Source: Atopsyche davidsoni (lineage: Eukaryota > Arthropoda > Insecta > Trichoptera > Hydrobiosidae). Taken from it: a stretch of DNA of 64,000 nucleotides. The translations under genes and the position numbers were made by a program. Each line of letters begins with the position of its first letter. The first letter of the stretch is position 1. This document shows, piece after piece, positions 1 to 13,651 of the stretch. The notes beneath the pieces are model-generated. The model saw only the letters and a program-made list of their open reading frames with translations. It did not search any database and was not told the DNA's origin. The stretch covers positions 13,481,001-13,545,000 of the forward strand of contig JAILWY010000026.1 in NCBI GenBank assembly GCA_022113835.1. The letters are read 5' to 3'.

Positions 1-1849
1 ATGAATTCTAATTATATATTGCTTAGTTGCAGATAAGTAATTCGATACAATATTCCATTGCAGGCGACACCATGTTCGACTGGGCGAGACACATTTTATG
101 CCGCGAGATATTATCGAGAATAGCATCGGTTATCTGAGCTGATAAGAACTTTTGCAAATAAATCTGGAAGGAAAACAAACCACGATTTTTTTTTTAATTG
201 TATACGGTAAGAAATCTCGCTAGGTACGAAAATTTACAAAATAACTAACGTAACAGATAAGTAACGAGATAGTGTTACAAAGCACGTCACCGGTTTTGGT
301 CATGCGTGCATATGCGATGATTAATAATTTTATTTTACCATCAATATTTAGTTTTCGCATACATGAGCGGATTTCTAATTCAAAATGTCGTCGATAAGTC
401 GCCGCTAAGCGCGTGTAACACCGTGACGGTAAACTTGTCAGCGAGTCTCCCGTAAGCCGCTAATGCCACCTACAACTATTATTTACATCAAAAGTTCCGT
501 TTCTTCAAGATTAGTGAAATATACGGGGTAAGGTCGATTTTGAAATAGAATTAACCGGACACACGGGCCCAATTTCCAAAATTGACAATATAATTTCGTA
601 GAGCGCGTTGCAAAACACTTTTTAAAAACAATTGCAAATACTGTATACAATAAATTGAAAACACGCAAAGGAATTTCAATTTAATTGAAAATTATCAAAC
701 TTTTTATATTATTGATATTTTTATAAAAAGGTTGTAATTTTAAAAAGACCCCCATATATGTAAAAAAAAATACCTTTTTTCAGATACTATTTGATATATT
801 CAGGTAACTATATTTCAAAGAAAACCGATATGGCTTGTAAATTCTGACGTATATACAACATGTTTCATTTAGCATTATTATTATTATTCTGTACTATATC
901 AACATGCACAATTCACGTTTACTATGCATAAAAAAAAATCTGTAATATTTATTTACTACACGACCTATTTTTTGTACTTATTGCCACAATCAACGTACAC
1001 ATGAGATTCACTGCCTTCGTATATTTACACGACTATTAAAACAATATTTGCTTCAGAGTTCACTACAGTAGAGCTGAATAGAGAACGGTTTAAAGACATC
1101 ATACTCGGAGACTTTATAATTTAAAAACTCTTTTAAAATGTTGAAAAATATTTGAATAAAAATAACTATACGGTTATTGACTTTTCTTTATTTTTTCTGC
1201 TTTAGTAGAAAAAATCGAATATAACGTTTTATGAAATTATAATTTTAAATTGCCATTTCTTTACTAATACAGCCCTGAATGTAGTTAAAATGTCACATTC
1301 GCCATTTATTTAATGATTTCACAGCATTTCAGCCTAAATACTGTAAAATGAGATGATGTAAAGGAACTTATACGTCATTAACAAAAGTTCACTTGGATCG
1401 ATGAATAAATAATCGGGTTAAAATTTAACAAAAAATAGTAGTGATACCGATACCAACCCTATTCTGTTGCAAATAGAAAAACTATCAATGCCGTGAGCGG
1501 AAACGATAACGGTAAGTTCTATTTCTGGCGCAACCCTAACAAGGTAGAATAACTAAGAATTTCTAAATTCTTTTCCACATTAAAGACTAAACTATCACTA
1601 GTAAAAATAAAAATAAAAAAACACATAAAAATATCTATGCTGTCATTCCTTGTGGCCAAACATTAAACATACAATATGTATGATGATGATAAGTCTCGAT
1701 TAATTTCGTTTGCGGAGGATATAGGCGGGTCCATCAAAAATCATAAATTAAATCAAAAGCTGCTTACGAGGAGTGCTCGTCCCGAGAGTTTGTACTTCAC
1801 CAAAATAGAATTAACATCAACGATCATTCCGAGACGTTTGAATAATTCA
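1..1849. other. AT-rich DNA, nothing recognised
   Basis: No coding exon, RNA gene or repeat that I can support. Confidence 0.4.
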
Positions 1850-2245
1850 GAGTGAACGCCGAGCCGAGGGGGGATCGTCCGACACGGTTTCCCAGCGTTG
1901 TAGGCCGATTCCAAATTTTATAATTCGCGTCAGCGGAGTTGTCTCCGGTGACAATCCGGCTCGGCGAGGATGCGCCCCGAGACGCTCTCGGCAGAGAGGA
2001 AGTGAATTACGAGAGAGAGAGAGTCGAGCATTGAGATTAATCTCTGCGCTAATGCCCGGGCGAGTCCATCGGCGGAGCCCCCGGAAAATGCGGCGCCGGC
2101 GGAGCCCGTCCATCGGAGACAATCGCCGCCCGATCGCGAATGTGGGACAGTCGGGATGGTGAGCGGCTCTTTGCTGCGTTCTTTGGTGGAGTCTAATCTT
2201 GGACCCGGCCCGAGCGTTTACCTGGCCGGAGCTCTTTGCAAAATG
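1850..2245. other. GC-rich patch with a minus-strand donor
   Basis: About 400 bp of GC-rich sequence. At its right end the minus strand has CCGGCCAG|GTAAACG, a plausible donor, preceded by a 10-codon phase-0 ATG stretch (MMHFAKSSGQ). It may be another promoter/first exon of a gene to the left; weak. Confidence 0.25.
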
Positions 2246-4989
2246 CATCATGCGCCAGTGCCGTGCGTAATATGTAGTAAATATATATATATATTTTTTG
2301 GTGTTCGAACGAAAGGTAATTAATTGTAAAATGTGACTGTTGGAAATACCGGAAAACGAAAACGTTGATATACTCGTAAGCATAAATATAATACACAGTT
2401 GATACAAAAAAAAAACATATAATAATCGGTGTACACATCTAAATAGTTTTAATTTACTTAAACGAGTCATCATTTATCAATTAATAGTTTTGAGGCAGCA
2501 ATATAATATTTATTTATACATTCTTAAACCTCATGTTATAAGATTATTATTGTATAATCCTAAATGATTGAATTATGTTAGGAACTCCATATTCAACAGT
2601 GCATTATTAATCTGATTTTAATAAACAACCAAAGAAATAGTTTTTGAACCTAATTTAAATTTCATAAAAAATTTAATCTAAATTTTAAATAATGCTTCTG
2701 ACTAATGAGATGCCTATGATCGCTAATTCTACCGCATCGTGTACAATGATAACGCACCCCTCATACTAAAAATTAGTCTACGTTTTTCCTATTTGGGTAT
2801 TTAAACACAGCTGACTTTAGTTATTTTCGTCCAGCATTTGTCATATACATTTTCTAAAGCACTCTCTTTCACAATGTAGTAGTTTAATATGGCACCTGCA
2901 TTGTTACTAGTATTGGTATTAGACACCACACTTCTGTTTTTGGTGAATATTAAAATTATTATAATTTATATTTTGATACATATTGTGGAAACATGTGGTG
3001 TTCAAGAGACAACCCGGTTAATTTTTGTTAGGGTTTCTGCAACCCACTGTCCAGTTTTCAGAAGAAACGCATTTCTGATTAGGTCTCTGTTACATGTTAA
3101 GGGTAGTTATATAATAAACGTTAATGATGATTGAACTATAGATGAAATCATCAATCGCAATGCATTTCAGTGCAGCTATAAATACCTTATGTCTACTAAT
3201 AATCGTTAGGCCACTCCCACTTTATCAACAGCCCTTATATGGAGAGCATTTTAACGTTAAATGCTGGTTAAGAATACGGCATAGGGGTAGTAAAATGCAG
3301 TGACGTGCAGCGAAGCTCAGCAAGCTATTTTAATAAATATTTTATTATATATATATATATACAATAAAATAAAATAAAATAAAATTAAGCTATTTTTACA
3401 AATCGATCATAAAAATCCATATAATATAATAATAATTTTAAAAAAATATGTCTTGGCAATTCGTTGCCTGAAAAAATAACACAAGGTTTATGTCGTAGTT
3501 AAATTTCGGTACGTCTGCATAGAGTGAAACTGCATTATTGTCACATGTTTGTTTTTGATGTTTTTAGGTATTCGATTCACCCATGAAACGAAGAGTATAT
3601 TTTTTAAAATGGAATTCGAACTGACGCATCTACGGTTATTGTGATTCAGTGTTCTAGCTAATTGAACTATTGTGACTGTAACTGAGCAAGAATTTAAACC
3701 GTTATGTGTAAGGGCGGAACTGACGCGACTATTGTTATATATACATATAGAGCCATACCAGTTCATGGCTTAGGGGTGAGACTTTGAAACTCACTTGTTC
3801 CTTGAAAAAAAATTCAAGGATTTTGCTTATCGATTAATAAAAAACACAATAAATACATATAGGGAAAAAAGAGAATTTACTGAATACTTATTAACAATCA
3901 TTGATGGGCAGTTCCGTTTCGTAATCTGTGTGCTGATATTAATACTGGGAGGTGTATGAATTTGTCATTCATATTTGAGAGTTTTTAGCTAAAACCGTTT
4001 TGGCAATTAATGATACATTATAAGCTGAATTTTCAATTAATTTTATCATTCGAGAATTTTAATTTTGTTCTTGCTGTGTGTAAAATTTAATCGTTAATAT
4101 TATACTTAATTATGATATGACAAATACCGACAAAATTGTGTGTTATCGTGATGTTACATTTTTGATAATAATTTTAAGCACCAGTATTTATTGCAAGTAT
4201 ATTAAAAATGTACGGTAAAGTAGTTCTGGTATATTTTTAATTGCGGTTGGAAAAAAAACTCATTATTAAGTAAATGGCAACAGTTTCTGAGTAAACGTTT
4301 AAAGCAAAACACGATAGTATTGTATGAAAACGATACACTAAATCACCCGATGTTGCAAATGAATACTACAAGTGCCTTCACGCCCGAGGGAAGTTAGAAG
4401 TTGAGTCTCGGGGGGTCCAAATCCAAAAATAACCCAAGCGATTATTAATCTGGTAGTATTCAAACTTTTTTCATTTCTCTATAAAACTATTATTTCCGCT
4501 AGTATTGTGCCTAGTAATTTTTCGCTTGTTTTCGTCAGTATTTAAAACGTGCATTATATCTTTCATTCTCTCTAAGAGCTTCTATCGACCTATAGTGATT
4601 CATACATATATGAAACAGCGAAATTTTCCACAACCACGTTAACAACTTCTCGATAGTCTACGAGAAAATAGTCAATATTAGATTCAAACTGTATTATAAA
4701 ACCCTAGTATTATAAATATATGTTTGGAAACGAACTCGTTTATTATTGCAATTTCTCGTTATGAGAAACACCGAACGTATTGACACCCCGGGGTAGGGCT
4801 ATTCGGCAATCTATTGTGATGTGAAAAGAAAGGCCCTCGGTGAATAATTTTGATGGATTCAATTCGCTGCAAAATATTCCAATAATCCCAGATTGACAAA
4901 AAATGAACAATCAATAATCTGATTTCATTTTAGTATGTGGATTTTTAGACACACCGAGTCGTATCCGAGCGGCATCGTTCGGATTGAAA
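2246..4989. other. AT-rich DNA with a simple repeat
   Basis: No coding exon recognised. A TA run and an (AATAA)n run occur at 3346-3386. Short open frames here lack any family resemblance. Confidence 0.4.
3346..3386. repeat. TA and AATAA microsatellites
   Basis: Adjacent (TA)n, about 15 bp, then about four AATAA units. Confidence 0.8.
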
Positions 4990-5165
4990 TAATAGAATTT
5001 GCAATTAGAGAGTAAATAGATGGCGTCGGCCGTTGGAAAGTCTGCGGAGCAGCAGTGACCCTGTTGGAGCCGGCGAGTAGGTCGCGTGCACTATGCAGCG
5101 GGCCACCTCGCCGCCGGCCGTTACAATTAATCCGCCAGGCGATCGAATGCCATGTCGGGTGGTTC
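4990..5165. other. Short GC-rich patch, possible conserved non-coding element
   Basis: Sharp rise in GC inside AT-rich DNA with no splice signals framing an open frame. Could be a regulatory element. Confidence 0.25.
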
Positions 5166-5569
5166 CAACTGCGGGCTGTCTCTGAGCCGGCCGAATTCAA
5201 CTAAGTTTTTACGATTCACGAGCGCATATATTTTGCAGAACTACTCGAAATCAATAGTTAACAATACGAAGCCGTTTATTTACTTATATTTTACCACCAC
5301 CAAGAGGATGCCCCTGGGAGGAAAAATATACATAAAAATTCTAGTGTTATCGCTTACTACTTATTGCATCGAAAAAAGAATAGGATGCCTCAGTTTGATA
5401 TCCGCCAAAATGCATCGGTTACATTATTTAAAACGAGGTTTCAATGTCTATCCTCGAATACGCACAAGCAGACCATCGATGGAAATATGAGATGGCGTTT
5501 ATTTATATCTTTGATTTAAATCAAGCATCCTCACGCTTCGTCAGTATATGATGGTCTCCAATTTCTCAT

Positions 5570-7254
5570 AGTCCAGAGCGAGGAGCGCGGAGTTAGAGCG
5601 CGGAGCCGCTCACGCGATCGTCGGTCGTCGCGCCCGTTCGGATGTCCGCCCCGGTTTAGTCGGGGGTAATTTTGATGCGTGCTCGATTAGAAAACGCGGT
5701 GTGCGGAGAAGACGCCGCACCGCCACGAGGTTTCTCGGCTCCGGCGGTTCTGCCCCCGACCGGCCGATTTGCGGGGATCGACGGGGAGAGCACCCGACCC
5801 GATCGCTCGCTCGCCAGGTCGGAGGCTCGGAGATCGACGACTCTTCCCGGTCGGAAGCTACTTCGGCGTCCCTCATTTGTAGTATCAGAATACGAGTGCG
5901 CGCTTGCAAATTGTAGCGTCCGTATTTATATTTTTGATCACAAATATGTATACTCATTCGTAAGCTTTCGCGCTATCTCGAGTGTGGAGTACTTCGATAC
6001 TTTATTTTGAAATACGACAAAGTCATCAAACAGCACTGCGATGATTCACCGCTCCGGGTATGCGGAGTCTATCCAAAATACTGACACACAATATTACCAC
6101 CGAGAACTTCAAGCGACCGTACAAATGCAGGGTGCAGATAAAAACGAAGATGTTGCATAGTTTCCATAAACGTTGCACTGCATCCGGAAGTCGCTCAGAG
6201 CCAGATTTAGTACAATCGCGTTACGATTCCCGAGTCGGGGGACGAACACGCGCCGCTCCGAGTGTCAGCGGTGAGCGGTGAGCGGTGAGCGGCGAGCGGC
6301 GGCGGCGGACCCCCGCGCCGGGAGTCTCGGCACCGGTCGGGGACCAGCCCCGCCTCGCGGCCATCGAGCGCGAGCCCCGCTCCGGAGTCTGACAGCCAGC
6401 TCGGCCGCTCGGCGCACTCGTGTTATTATTTATGAAACCCGAACCAAAAAAATGTTTCAAAAATCTACAGGTGAAGCGGACAGAAATGACACCATCGGAT
6501 ATCGCGACTGCATCGCGCCAGCTTTCCACTCGCGATCGGGCGATACTGCGATAAAGAAACTATTTTTTTGACAGATTCCGCCCGGGGGAAAGGCACTCCG
6601 ACGTCGAGGGAACGAATGACCCGACCCGCCGGGACGGGGCGACGAAACTCGGCCCGCGAGCCAGCGCTCGCCGGGCCAGCGCGAATAAAAGAAATGGATA
6701 CCGTCCGCCGGGACGCGTCGACGGCCGACGGGCCGCGTTATCTGCGCCCGATGGCATCGAACTCCCCGGGAGGCGACGCCGGACACCGTCGCGATGTCGC
6801 TCGCTAATATCTAAATATGGTAATCGTGCCACATCCTTAGCGTCGGTCGAATCCCTTCGCCCGGTGGACTTCCCCCGAGTCGTCTCGCATGCACGGGACG
6901 TCGGAATTGCGAATGCACGAGTCAAAACAGATATCCGATCGACTCACCAGCCGGCCGCAGATTATTCGGAGAACGCGCACAGAAACTTGCAAACCTACTG
7001 CGATTTGTCAAAACGTCCGCGGTCATCGCAAACTCACTTTCGAGTCGCGGCCCGAGGATGCGGCGAGTGAATGACATTTGCGCATCACTCGCTCGTGCCG
7101 AGGTGATGGATCCGGGCACGAGCTCGTGCCGCCCGCGGGTCCGGCGTCGCGAGGCGTCGTCCCCGCGGCGAGAGGATCGAATGTGCAGGCCCCTTTCGCA
7201 GGCAGCGGGCAAAATGTCTCGAAAAACGGTCAGATTTGGAGTAAAGGTACTCAC
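5570..7254. promoter_or_regulatory. GC-rich CpG-dense island
   Basis: About 1.7 kb of CpG-dense DNA in an otherwise AT-rich region. It contains many overlapping open frames on both strands, none with domain-like sequence, which high GC alone explains. A three-fold tandem GGTGAGC lies at about 6269-6291. Adjacent to the donor at 7255, so probably promoter and 5' intron sequence. Confidence 0.4.
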
Positions 7255-7600
7255 CTCAGAGACGTCTCAAGGCCGCCAGTGTAAACAAAATATATCACAA
7301 AACGACATCGGGATAGCTCCGTTGCGAGTCGTTCATAACTTATCACTTCTAATTGCTAAAATGTAACGAGAACTAGAAAAACCTATCTGGAAGATGGCGA
7401 CCGCCCGCTACTGCAGATATTAACATTTTCGATCTGTCACTTTGTTCATATATTCAATTACAACGTGTAAAAAGATCGCGATCCGCTCGCGAAACACTGC
7501 ACGCGGTGATAAAAATGTATTTTTCACTTTTTAGACCTACGACAATACAAAACGTAACAAATATTTATTGTAATAGTTTACTCCATGCTTTTGATATATA
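7255..7600 (-). other. Possible non-coding first exon of a gene to the left
   Basis: A near-perfect minus-strand donor CTGAG|GTGAGTACC ends an exon-like stretch at 7255. Upstream are short, quickly terminated ATGs and, near 7391, an AAGATGGCGAC motif resembling YY1/Pho sites, as in promoters. The exon's start is not defined; the gene would continue left, out of the window. Confidence 0.35.
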
Positions 7601-10600
7601 TTTTTTTGTTTTGCAAAGGTGAAGAGACTGACGTCAGGCGAAGAAGCAGGCGGCAGGGTTGACAATCTACCGGCAACATGTGGTGCTAATCCGTGAACTA
7701 TAAGTACACAATGATAAGGTTAAGTGCCTCGTATTGTTGAATAACTTCATCGATTCCGACGCAGAAAAATACTGTAGCTTGCGAACGAACTACTATTTAT
7801 ATTTCCGATCGAAATGCGGCGCGATACGGCCGAGAAACGTCATATTCGGCCGTTGCAATTGAAGATAAAAAATGGCCTTTCAAATGTATGCGTGAGTTGG
7901 CGGGCTTCAAATGCTGTAAAAATCAAGATAATGCGATTGGTGCTTATGATGGTATGCATTTCATTCAATTTGATAATGTAGCTACACAATTTAAAGCTGT
8001 ACCCGATAAATGAGTACTCAATATATGACTATCCGACGCCGAGGTTTTCTACGGTCGTCAGGTTTTTATATGCGACGAAAATGAATGCGGCTCATTTCAC
8101 TGTACAAGTTAAATCTACAAAATACTTAACAATGCAAGAAATTCAGAAACTTTATACCTACCAGTGATTCTCAACATTTTTGCTGAATGAAAAAATGTAA
8201 ATAGAAAAGCACGAAATGAGGATTATTATAAAATTAATTCCACCGGTGAATGATACAAAATGTTTTTATTGATTGTGCCATATGAATTTTTATAATTTTA
8301 CATAAACTGAAACAAACATTTTTGTTGTTATATTGTCCATTATAAACAAACCGTAGATTTGAATAAAGAAATCATTGCACGTTGAACTTTTTTATAATTT
8401 AGCAGCAAAAATCACAGTTCTCCTAATCACAAATCTTGCTTATATAAGTTTTTGTTAATGATTACTTAACTTGTTCCAGGTAATCTTTCCGGTATGAGAA
8501 CTATCGTTTAATTAAATATTTTAGGAAAACAAATACCAGAAACGCAAAGGGAAAATTTAGGAATGTAAGGGTAAGGCATCAAATAAAACACAGTGCTACT
8601 TCAATCAGTAGATAAATTTTATTAATGAAGTAAAATAAATACATATTTCGTGTCAGTCGTAAAAACGTATTTTGAAACAAGGAAAATTAAATGCCAATTT
8701 AATTCTGACTAGAAATTGGCAAATTTCATATTTTACCATGAAGGATAATTTATGTTTGAGCATTGTTGTTAACGTATTTTATATTACGAGGTTCAAATTA
8801 ATTTAATATGTGCTAAGTCTACAAAAGTATTTACTTAAAATATGGTTACAATAATTGCCTTTATATTGTAAGTGCTAGACAATGTTAGCCATGAAACGTA
8901 TTACAATAATTATTGAGATATCGGTGATAGTTTATGAAACGCTAATTAATACATTTTGTTTATAGTAAATTCCAGTTAACGTGGATATCTGTCCGTGGAC
9001 AATAACAGCACTAGCAGTTCTAACATTTTTTAGCAAGGTGTAATTTTATTAAGATTGTTGTGCAGTTTAATATGAAAACAGTCACGTTTCAATTTAAACT
9101 CTACGTTTCATTGTAGTATTACCAGTAACTACACTTTTTTAAGTGAAAAACATATCATATTTTTACTTATAATTATTTTTTTGAAAAAGGATATACATTT
9201 TTAACAGTGTATCTTATTTATCACTAATGGATTTTCTTTTACTTAATAAAATACAAATCTTATACGAGATGCTAGTAATATTCTTTTTAATCAAACTTAT
9301 GCCATTTACACAATAAGAAACTCATTTGAAAGTAAATTTATTTATATTGGATAAGGAATAACATTTAATAAAATATATAAATCATAACATTTAATATAAA
9401 GTAATCAACAAATAAATCCCAATTTTTATGGATACAATGATGAGACATATCATACATAATAAAACATTATTTTCCTCACTATAACATTTCACTTCCAAAC
9501 TCTAAAATATAATTAATGAGTGCAAATTAATTGTTCCAATATAAAAAAAATAATATCACACATTTTAAACGTAATTACATTTAATTTGTAGCAGAGGCAA
9601 GGGAATAAGTTTAATAGGTACTATGAGTAAAAATACGTATAAAATATTAGTTTTTGAATCCATGAAACTGAAAAGTTATCCAGATTTCTTTATTTTACAG
9701 TGTCATCTTCTTTTGCCATAAATTTAGAATTTGTATTGTATTCATTAAATAACCTTACAAAAGTACTTTGATTTTAATCTTCATTGCTGACTTGTTAGTC
9801 GAGTCACTGATTAAAAGGATCAAAATATATATGTAGATGAATTAAAGCACGACAATGATATTGGTTATTAATCAAGAATAACTAGACAAAAACAACACCC
9901 ATAATCATGGATGTATGAATATTTGGATGTAATAATAATTAAAATGTAAAAAGGCAGTAAAACACGTTATATCTACCTTCAGTACCGTTATAATACAGCA
10001 TCTATACTTCTATTTAGAAAGCTCGATCTTAATATCAGATCCCTAGTGTGTAGGGTGTTTTTGTATACCGATTGCAATGCAATGTCTATGTAAACAATTT
10101 GAAATTTCTTTCAATGAATTTGAAAAGTACCATTACATTACGTGGTATATCAATATTATACATTACACATTACAATTAAAAATACATACTAAAAGCTACT
10201 CCACATTCAAGGCTATGAAAATATTTACTATTCAATAATAGAATATTGAAACGGATTTTCCTTTATATACAAACTAAATAAACTACGACCATGATACATA
10301 CTATTATATAATGATTTTACTAAAAGTATATGGATTCAGAAAAAAACAATTATACCCAGAGCCCATTCAAAAACTTGTAAATATACAAACAGTGCAAATT
10401 TTTTCAAACTCATGGTGTAACCACAAAATACATAATGTCATTTAATCTACCAGTTTGGAATAATATTTCAGATATGCCATCAAATTAATTGCATGAGCTG
10501 TTGACAGAATCTGCGGATAAAAATATTGATAAGAGTAAAACAAAACTTTAAGTCCATTATGTATCATTCACATATTGTCACAATTTTTTTCACTGATCTA

Positions 10601-10884
10601 AGATACTTATAGTAAAAATAGCTTTTCTTGGATGCAAGGCTAACATTTTAATATTACCATGGTACAAAATTATAGTACATCTATGGTTTATATGGAGAAT
10701 ACAAGTCCTAAAAAATCTAATTTATAAATTCCCATACCATATCAGTTTTAAGAGTTTTTCAATGTATTAATGACTTCAATATAAATATAATAAACAAGTA
10801 AAAAATTTAATTTTGTAAAAAATATTAAGTATTATCTATCAAATCTATTGTGATAGGATTTTTCAATTGAAAATGCAATTTTCA
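7600..10884. other. AVL9 3' flank, no gene seen
   Basis: AT-rich. The first canonical minus-strand AATAAA I find after the AVL9 stop is at 9689-9694, suggesting a 3'UTR up to about 1.2 kb; further ones lie near 9336 and 8612. No coding exon recognised. Confidence 0.4.
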
Positions 10885-13651
10885 TTAACTACAATTTGTT
10901 TTTGTTCCACTTTCACAGTCATTTGTATCGTTACATGGGGGGCTCTCTATGTTTTCGACGGCTTCTTCAGCATCAGAATTTCTATCAAAATTTGTGGGAG
11001 AATGTATAGTAATATTTTCAACATTTTCTTTGATTAATTCATCAGGACCCCGGTCTTCGAGGCCAGTTATAGAGAGAGACTGAATATTCTCCACATCGAT
11101 GCTATCTTTGTTTTCATTAGGAACAGCTTCTAAAACCTCAAAGTCAGCATCAGAAGGGATCGAGCTTTCTCCTTGGGGGGCCTGAGTGGTGAGAGTGCTC
11201 CACCACACCGAGAGAGCTCCTTTAGCTTGAGACAGCGCTCCACCGACAACCCGAGAAGTCGATGCAACTGCTCGTCCAGTACTGACTACTGCTTGAGTAA
11301 CTTTTCTACCACTTTCGGTACTGGACATGGTACTAGAAAAGATTTTAAAATAAATAATTATTAATATGAGTTTTCAGAATAAGTTTCATTGTATTAACAT
11401 AAAATATTCCAATTTATGTAATAAAGGTCACTTACTGTGCAAGCCTTAATTTCATATCGGTGACAGATAGTTGACCAGCAAAAGGATGACCAGGCGTCAT
11501 GCTCATAAAAGGATCAGCCACGCCTCTTTCTCCACTGCCGATCCAGTCATCATAAGCTTCAGTAGTTTTAAAAGCACTCATAAATGATGCATTGAAGTTA
11601 TCTATCTCTCGACTGCCCTCTAAAATTTATACATACAATCAAATAATAATAAATGGAATATAATAATTTATTTTTAAAGTTGACAAATATGAGATTTATT
11701 TTTACATGAGAAATTAGATTAATTTAAAATACAGATTAGAGAAAGAGTCATTTACCAGGTAACAAGGATGTCCTGAGTAAACAGAGCAAGTATCCTGCAA
11801 ATTGGTCTCTTATCCAAACATCACCCTGAAGTGATCCGTGGCGTACTAAGTGATCAGCAAATCGCAGGTCCTCAGTTGTCAACTGCAATTGTTTTCGTAA
11901 GGCAAAATCTGCTGTTTCAATCCTCAAATCAGTAGTTTCAACTAAAACGTCAAACAACTGTCTTTTCTGTTTAAAAAGGACATTTGACGCTCCTATCAGG
12001 AATCCTTTGACAGCCGGATCTGATAGTAAATCCATGTATTGAAGAGATAAGTAAGGTAGGCACAGATATCCTTCAGAAAAAAGTTTCAATGGTAAGCCAC
12101 ATTCATAAAACTCTGCATCTCCAGCCAAGTGTGTCAGACCATTGACACTCATATCCCGCACCATCGAGGGAGTAGAATGTGATTCAGATAAAGTTTTTGC
12201 ACTTTTATATTTCTCTCCAACACTGTGACATTTTTCTCTCTCACCTATCACATTTGACATTTCATCATCGAATCTGTCTTCAAATTTATCTCTCTCTAAA
12301 ATGTTATAATTATTGGAATGGTCAATTTCATCATTGATAATGTAATTTTCTTTATCGAGTAATATTTGATCTATTTCAAAAACAACTCCATTTTGATTTC
12401 CAACTTCATCAGAAATGCTAATGCTTTCAGTGATCTGTTCATCTTCGATGATAGTTCTGTCCAGAATCGGTGCTGGCGGAGGAGACATAGGTCGGGATAA
12501 ACTGAAGAAGAAAAGTAATATGTAAATATTTTTACATATTTATATTGTTACTATAAATAAATGAATATTTTGTAAAGGTTTCTTACACAATGTTTGCAGA
12601 TTGATGCAAGCCCTTGGCGATACAGTCAGGATGCAAAGAGAGTAAGCTGAGGAGGTATGAACTGACAGGTCCTGCAGGAGAACCATGGAGAACAACCTTT
12701 CTTTGCAGAAGGAGAAGTTTAAACAGAAGAATTGCTTTATGTCTCCAAGTTTCTATGAGGTTTACCACTGATAAACCTGAAATAATTTGGAACAAAAATA
12801 TTTTTTTTATTAAAGTAGAAAAAAATATGTACTATGAAATATTTGGGATAAACTTCTAACCTTCCAAAACTTGTTCAACTAAAGTAGGACACCCATTTAA
12901 GTGTTTGTATGTATCTTCTAGAAGTTGTGTATTGCAAAAGTCCCCTCGCCTGAACCAAGCTTTAGCGACCAGTTCAAGTTTTATTGCAAGACGTCCAAAT
13001 AGTGGTTCCCGGGATATAACACAAACACTCTTCTGAACGGAGCTTCTAGTCATATCTGACGTTTTTTGAGATACTTGCTAAAAAATACAATGGTAATTCA
13101 GAATTGAAACATCCACAAAAAAAAAATTAAATAACTTTTTTTTGAATAAGCAACTGTGATAATGAATCGAAATTTTTTACCTCTATTGGTATTTGGCGGA
13201 AACATGATACTGCGAAGACTGTATGTGCGGGTTGTGTCAATCCTGGTAGATGAAAAAATACAGTATCACTATGAAAATTATGGGAACCGTCTGGAAGCGC
13301 CAAAGCTGGTAAATGCCGCCATGCTGAAGGTAGCTCGTGAGGTCTACCAGAGGTTAAGGAGGGATACGAAAATTCAATCTAGAATCAAATGAAAATAAAA
13401 ATCTTAATAAATGAATAGCGTTGGCGACATAGCATTAAAATACCAATTCGAAGATTTTCTTGATTATTAGCTTAGCTTAGATTAATATATATATATATGC
13501 AATCTGTCGGACATTGTCTGAGAATAATAAAAAACGGCACTCATTTCATTTATCGATTATTAAAATACAAAACTAATGTTACCTGACAACCCTTCTTATG
13601 GTGAAATCCTACTACTATGATGTTCAAAATTGGTTCTGATATGGTAGTCAT
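10885..13651 (-). CDS. Avl9: AVL9 homolog, DENN-domain late secretory pathway protein
   Basis: Coding exons (minus strand, 5' to 3'): 13651-13583, 13378-13181, 13077-12861, 12776-12587, 12501-11756, 11619-11436, 11332-10885; all joins are GT-AG and keep frame, total 2052 nt, 683 aa plus TAA. The start reads M-TTISEPILNIIVVGFHHKKGCQ, the typical AVL9/uDENN opening, and the ATG sits in an AAAAATG context. Other family blocks visible: FSYPS, ALPDG, DTVFFHLP, VQKSVCVISREPLFGRL in exon 3, KAILLFKLLLLQRKV in exon 4, GYLCLPYLSLQYMDLLSD and DLRFADHLVRHG in exon 5, and a C-terminal Ser/Ala-rich GRKVTQAVVSTGRAV helix-like stretch in exon 7. Between the DENN halves exon 5 carries an acidic, poorly conserved linker. 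Known for the family: AVL9 acts in post-Golgi secretory transport and cell polarity; DENN proteins often regulate Rab GTPases. Human AVL9 is of similar length. The gene follows Kidins220 on the same strand; nothing links their functions. Confidence 0.95.

Noticed and set aside
1847..2473. Minus-strand 208-codon open frame
   Set aside because: Half AT-rich, half GC-rich composition, no domain, and crosses a plausible splice donor; likely chance.
5610..7366. Many overlapping open frames on both strands
   Set aside because: Expected from high GC; no frame shows domain-like sequence or paired splice sites.
13156..13392. Plus-strand 78-codon open frame
   Set aside because: It is the antisense of AVL9 coding exon 13378-13181, whose minus-strand reading (SYPS, ALPDG, DTVFFHLP) matches the family.
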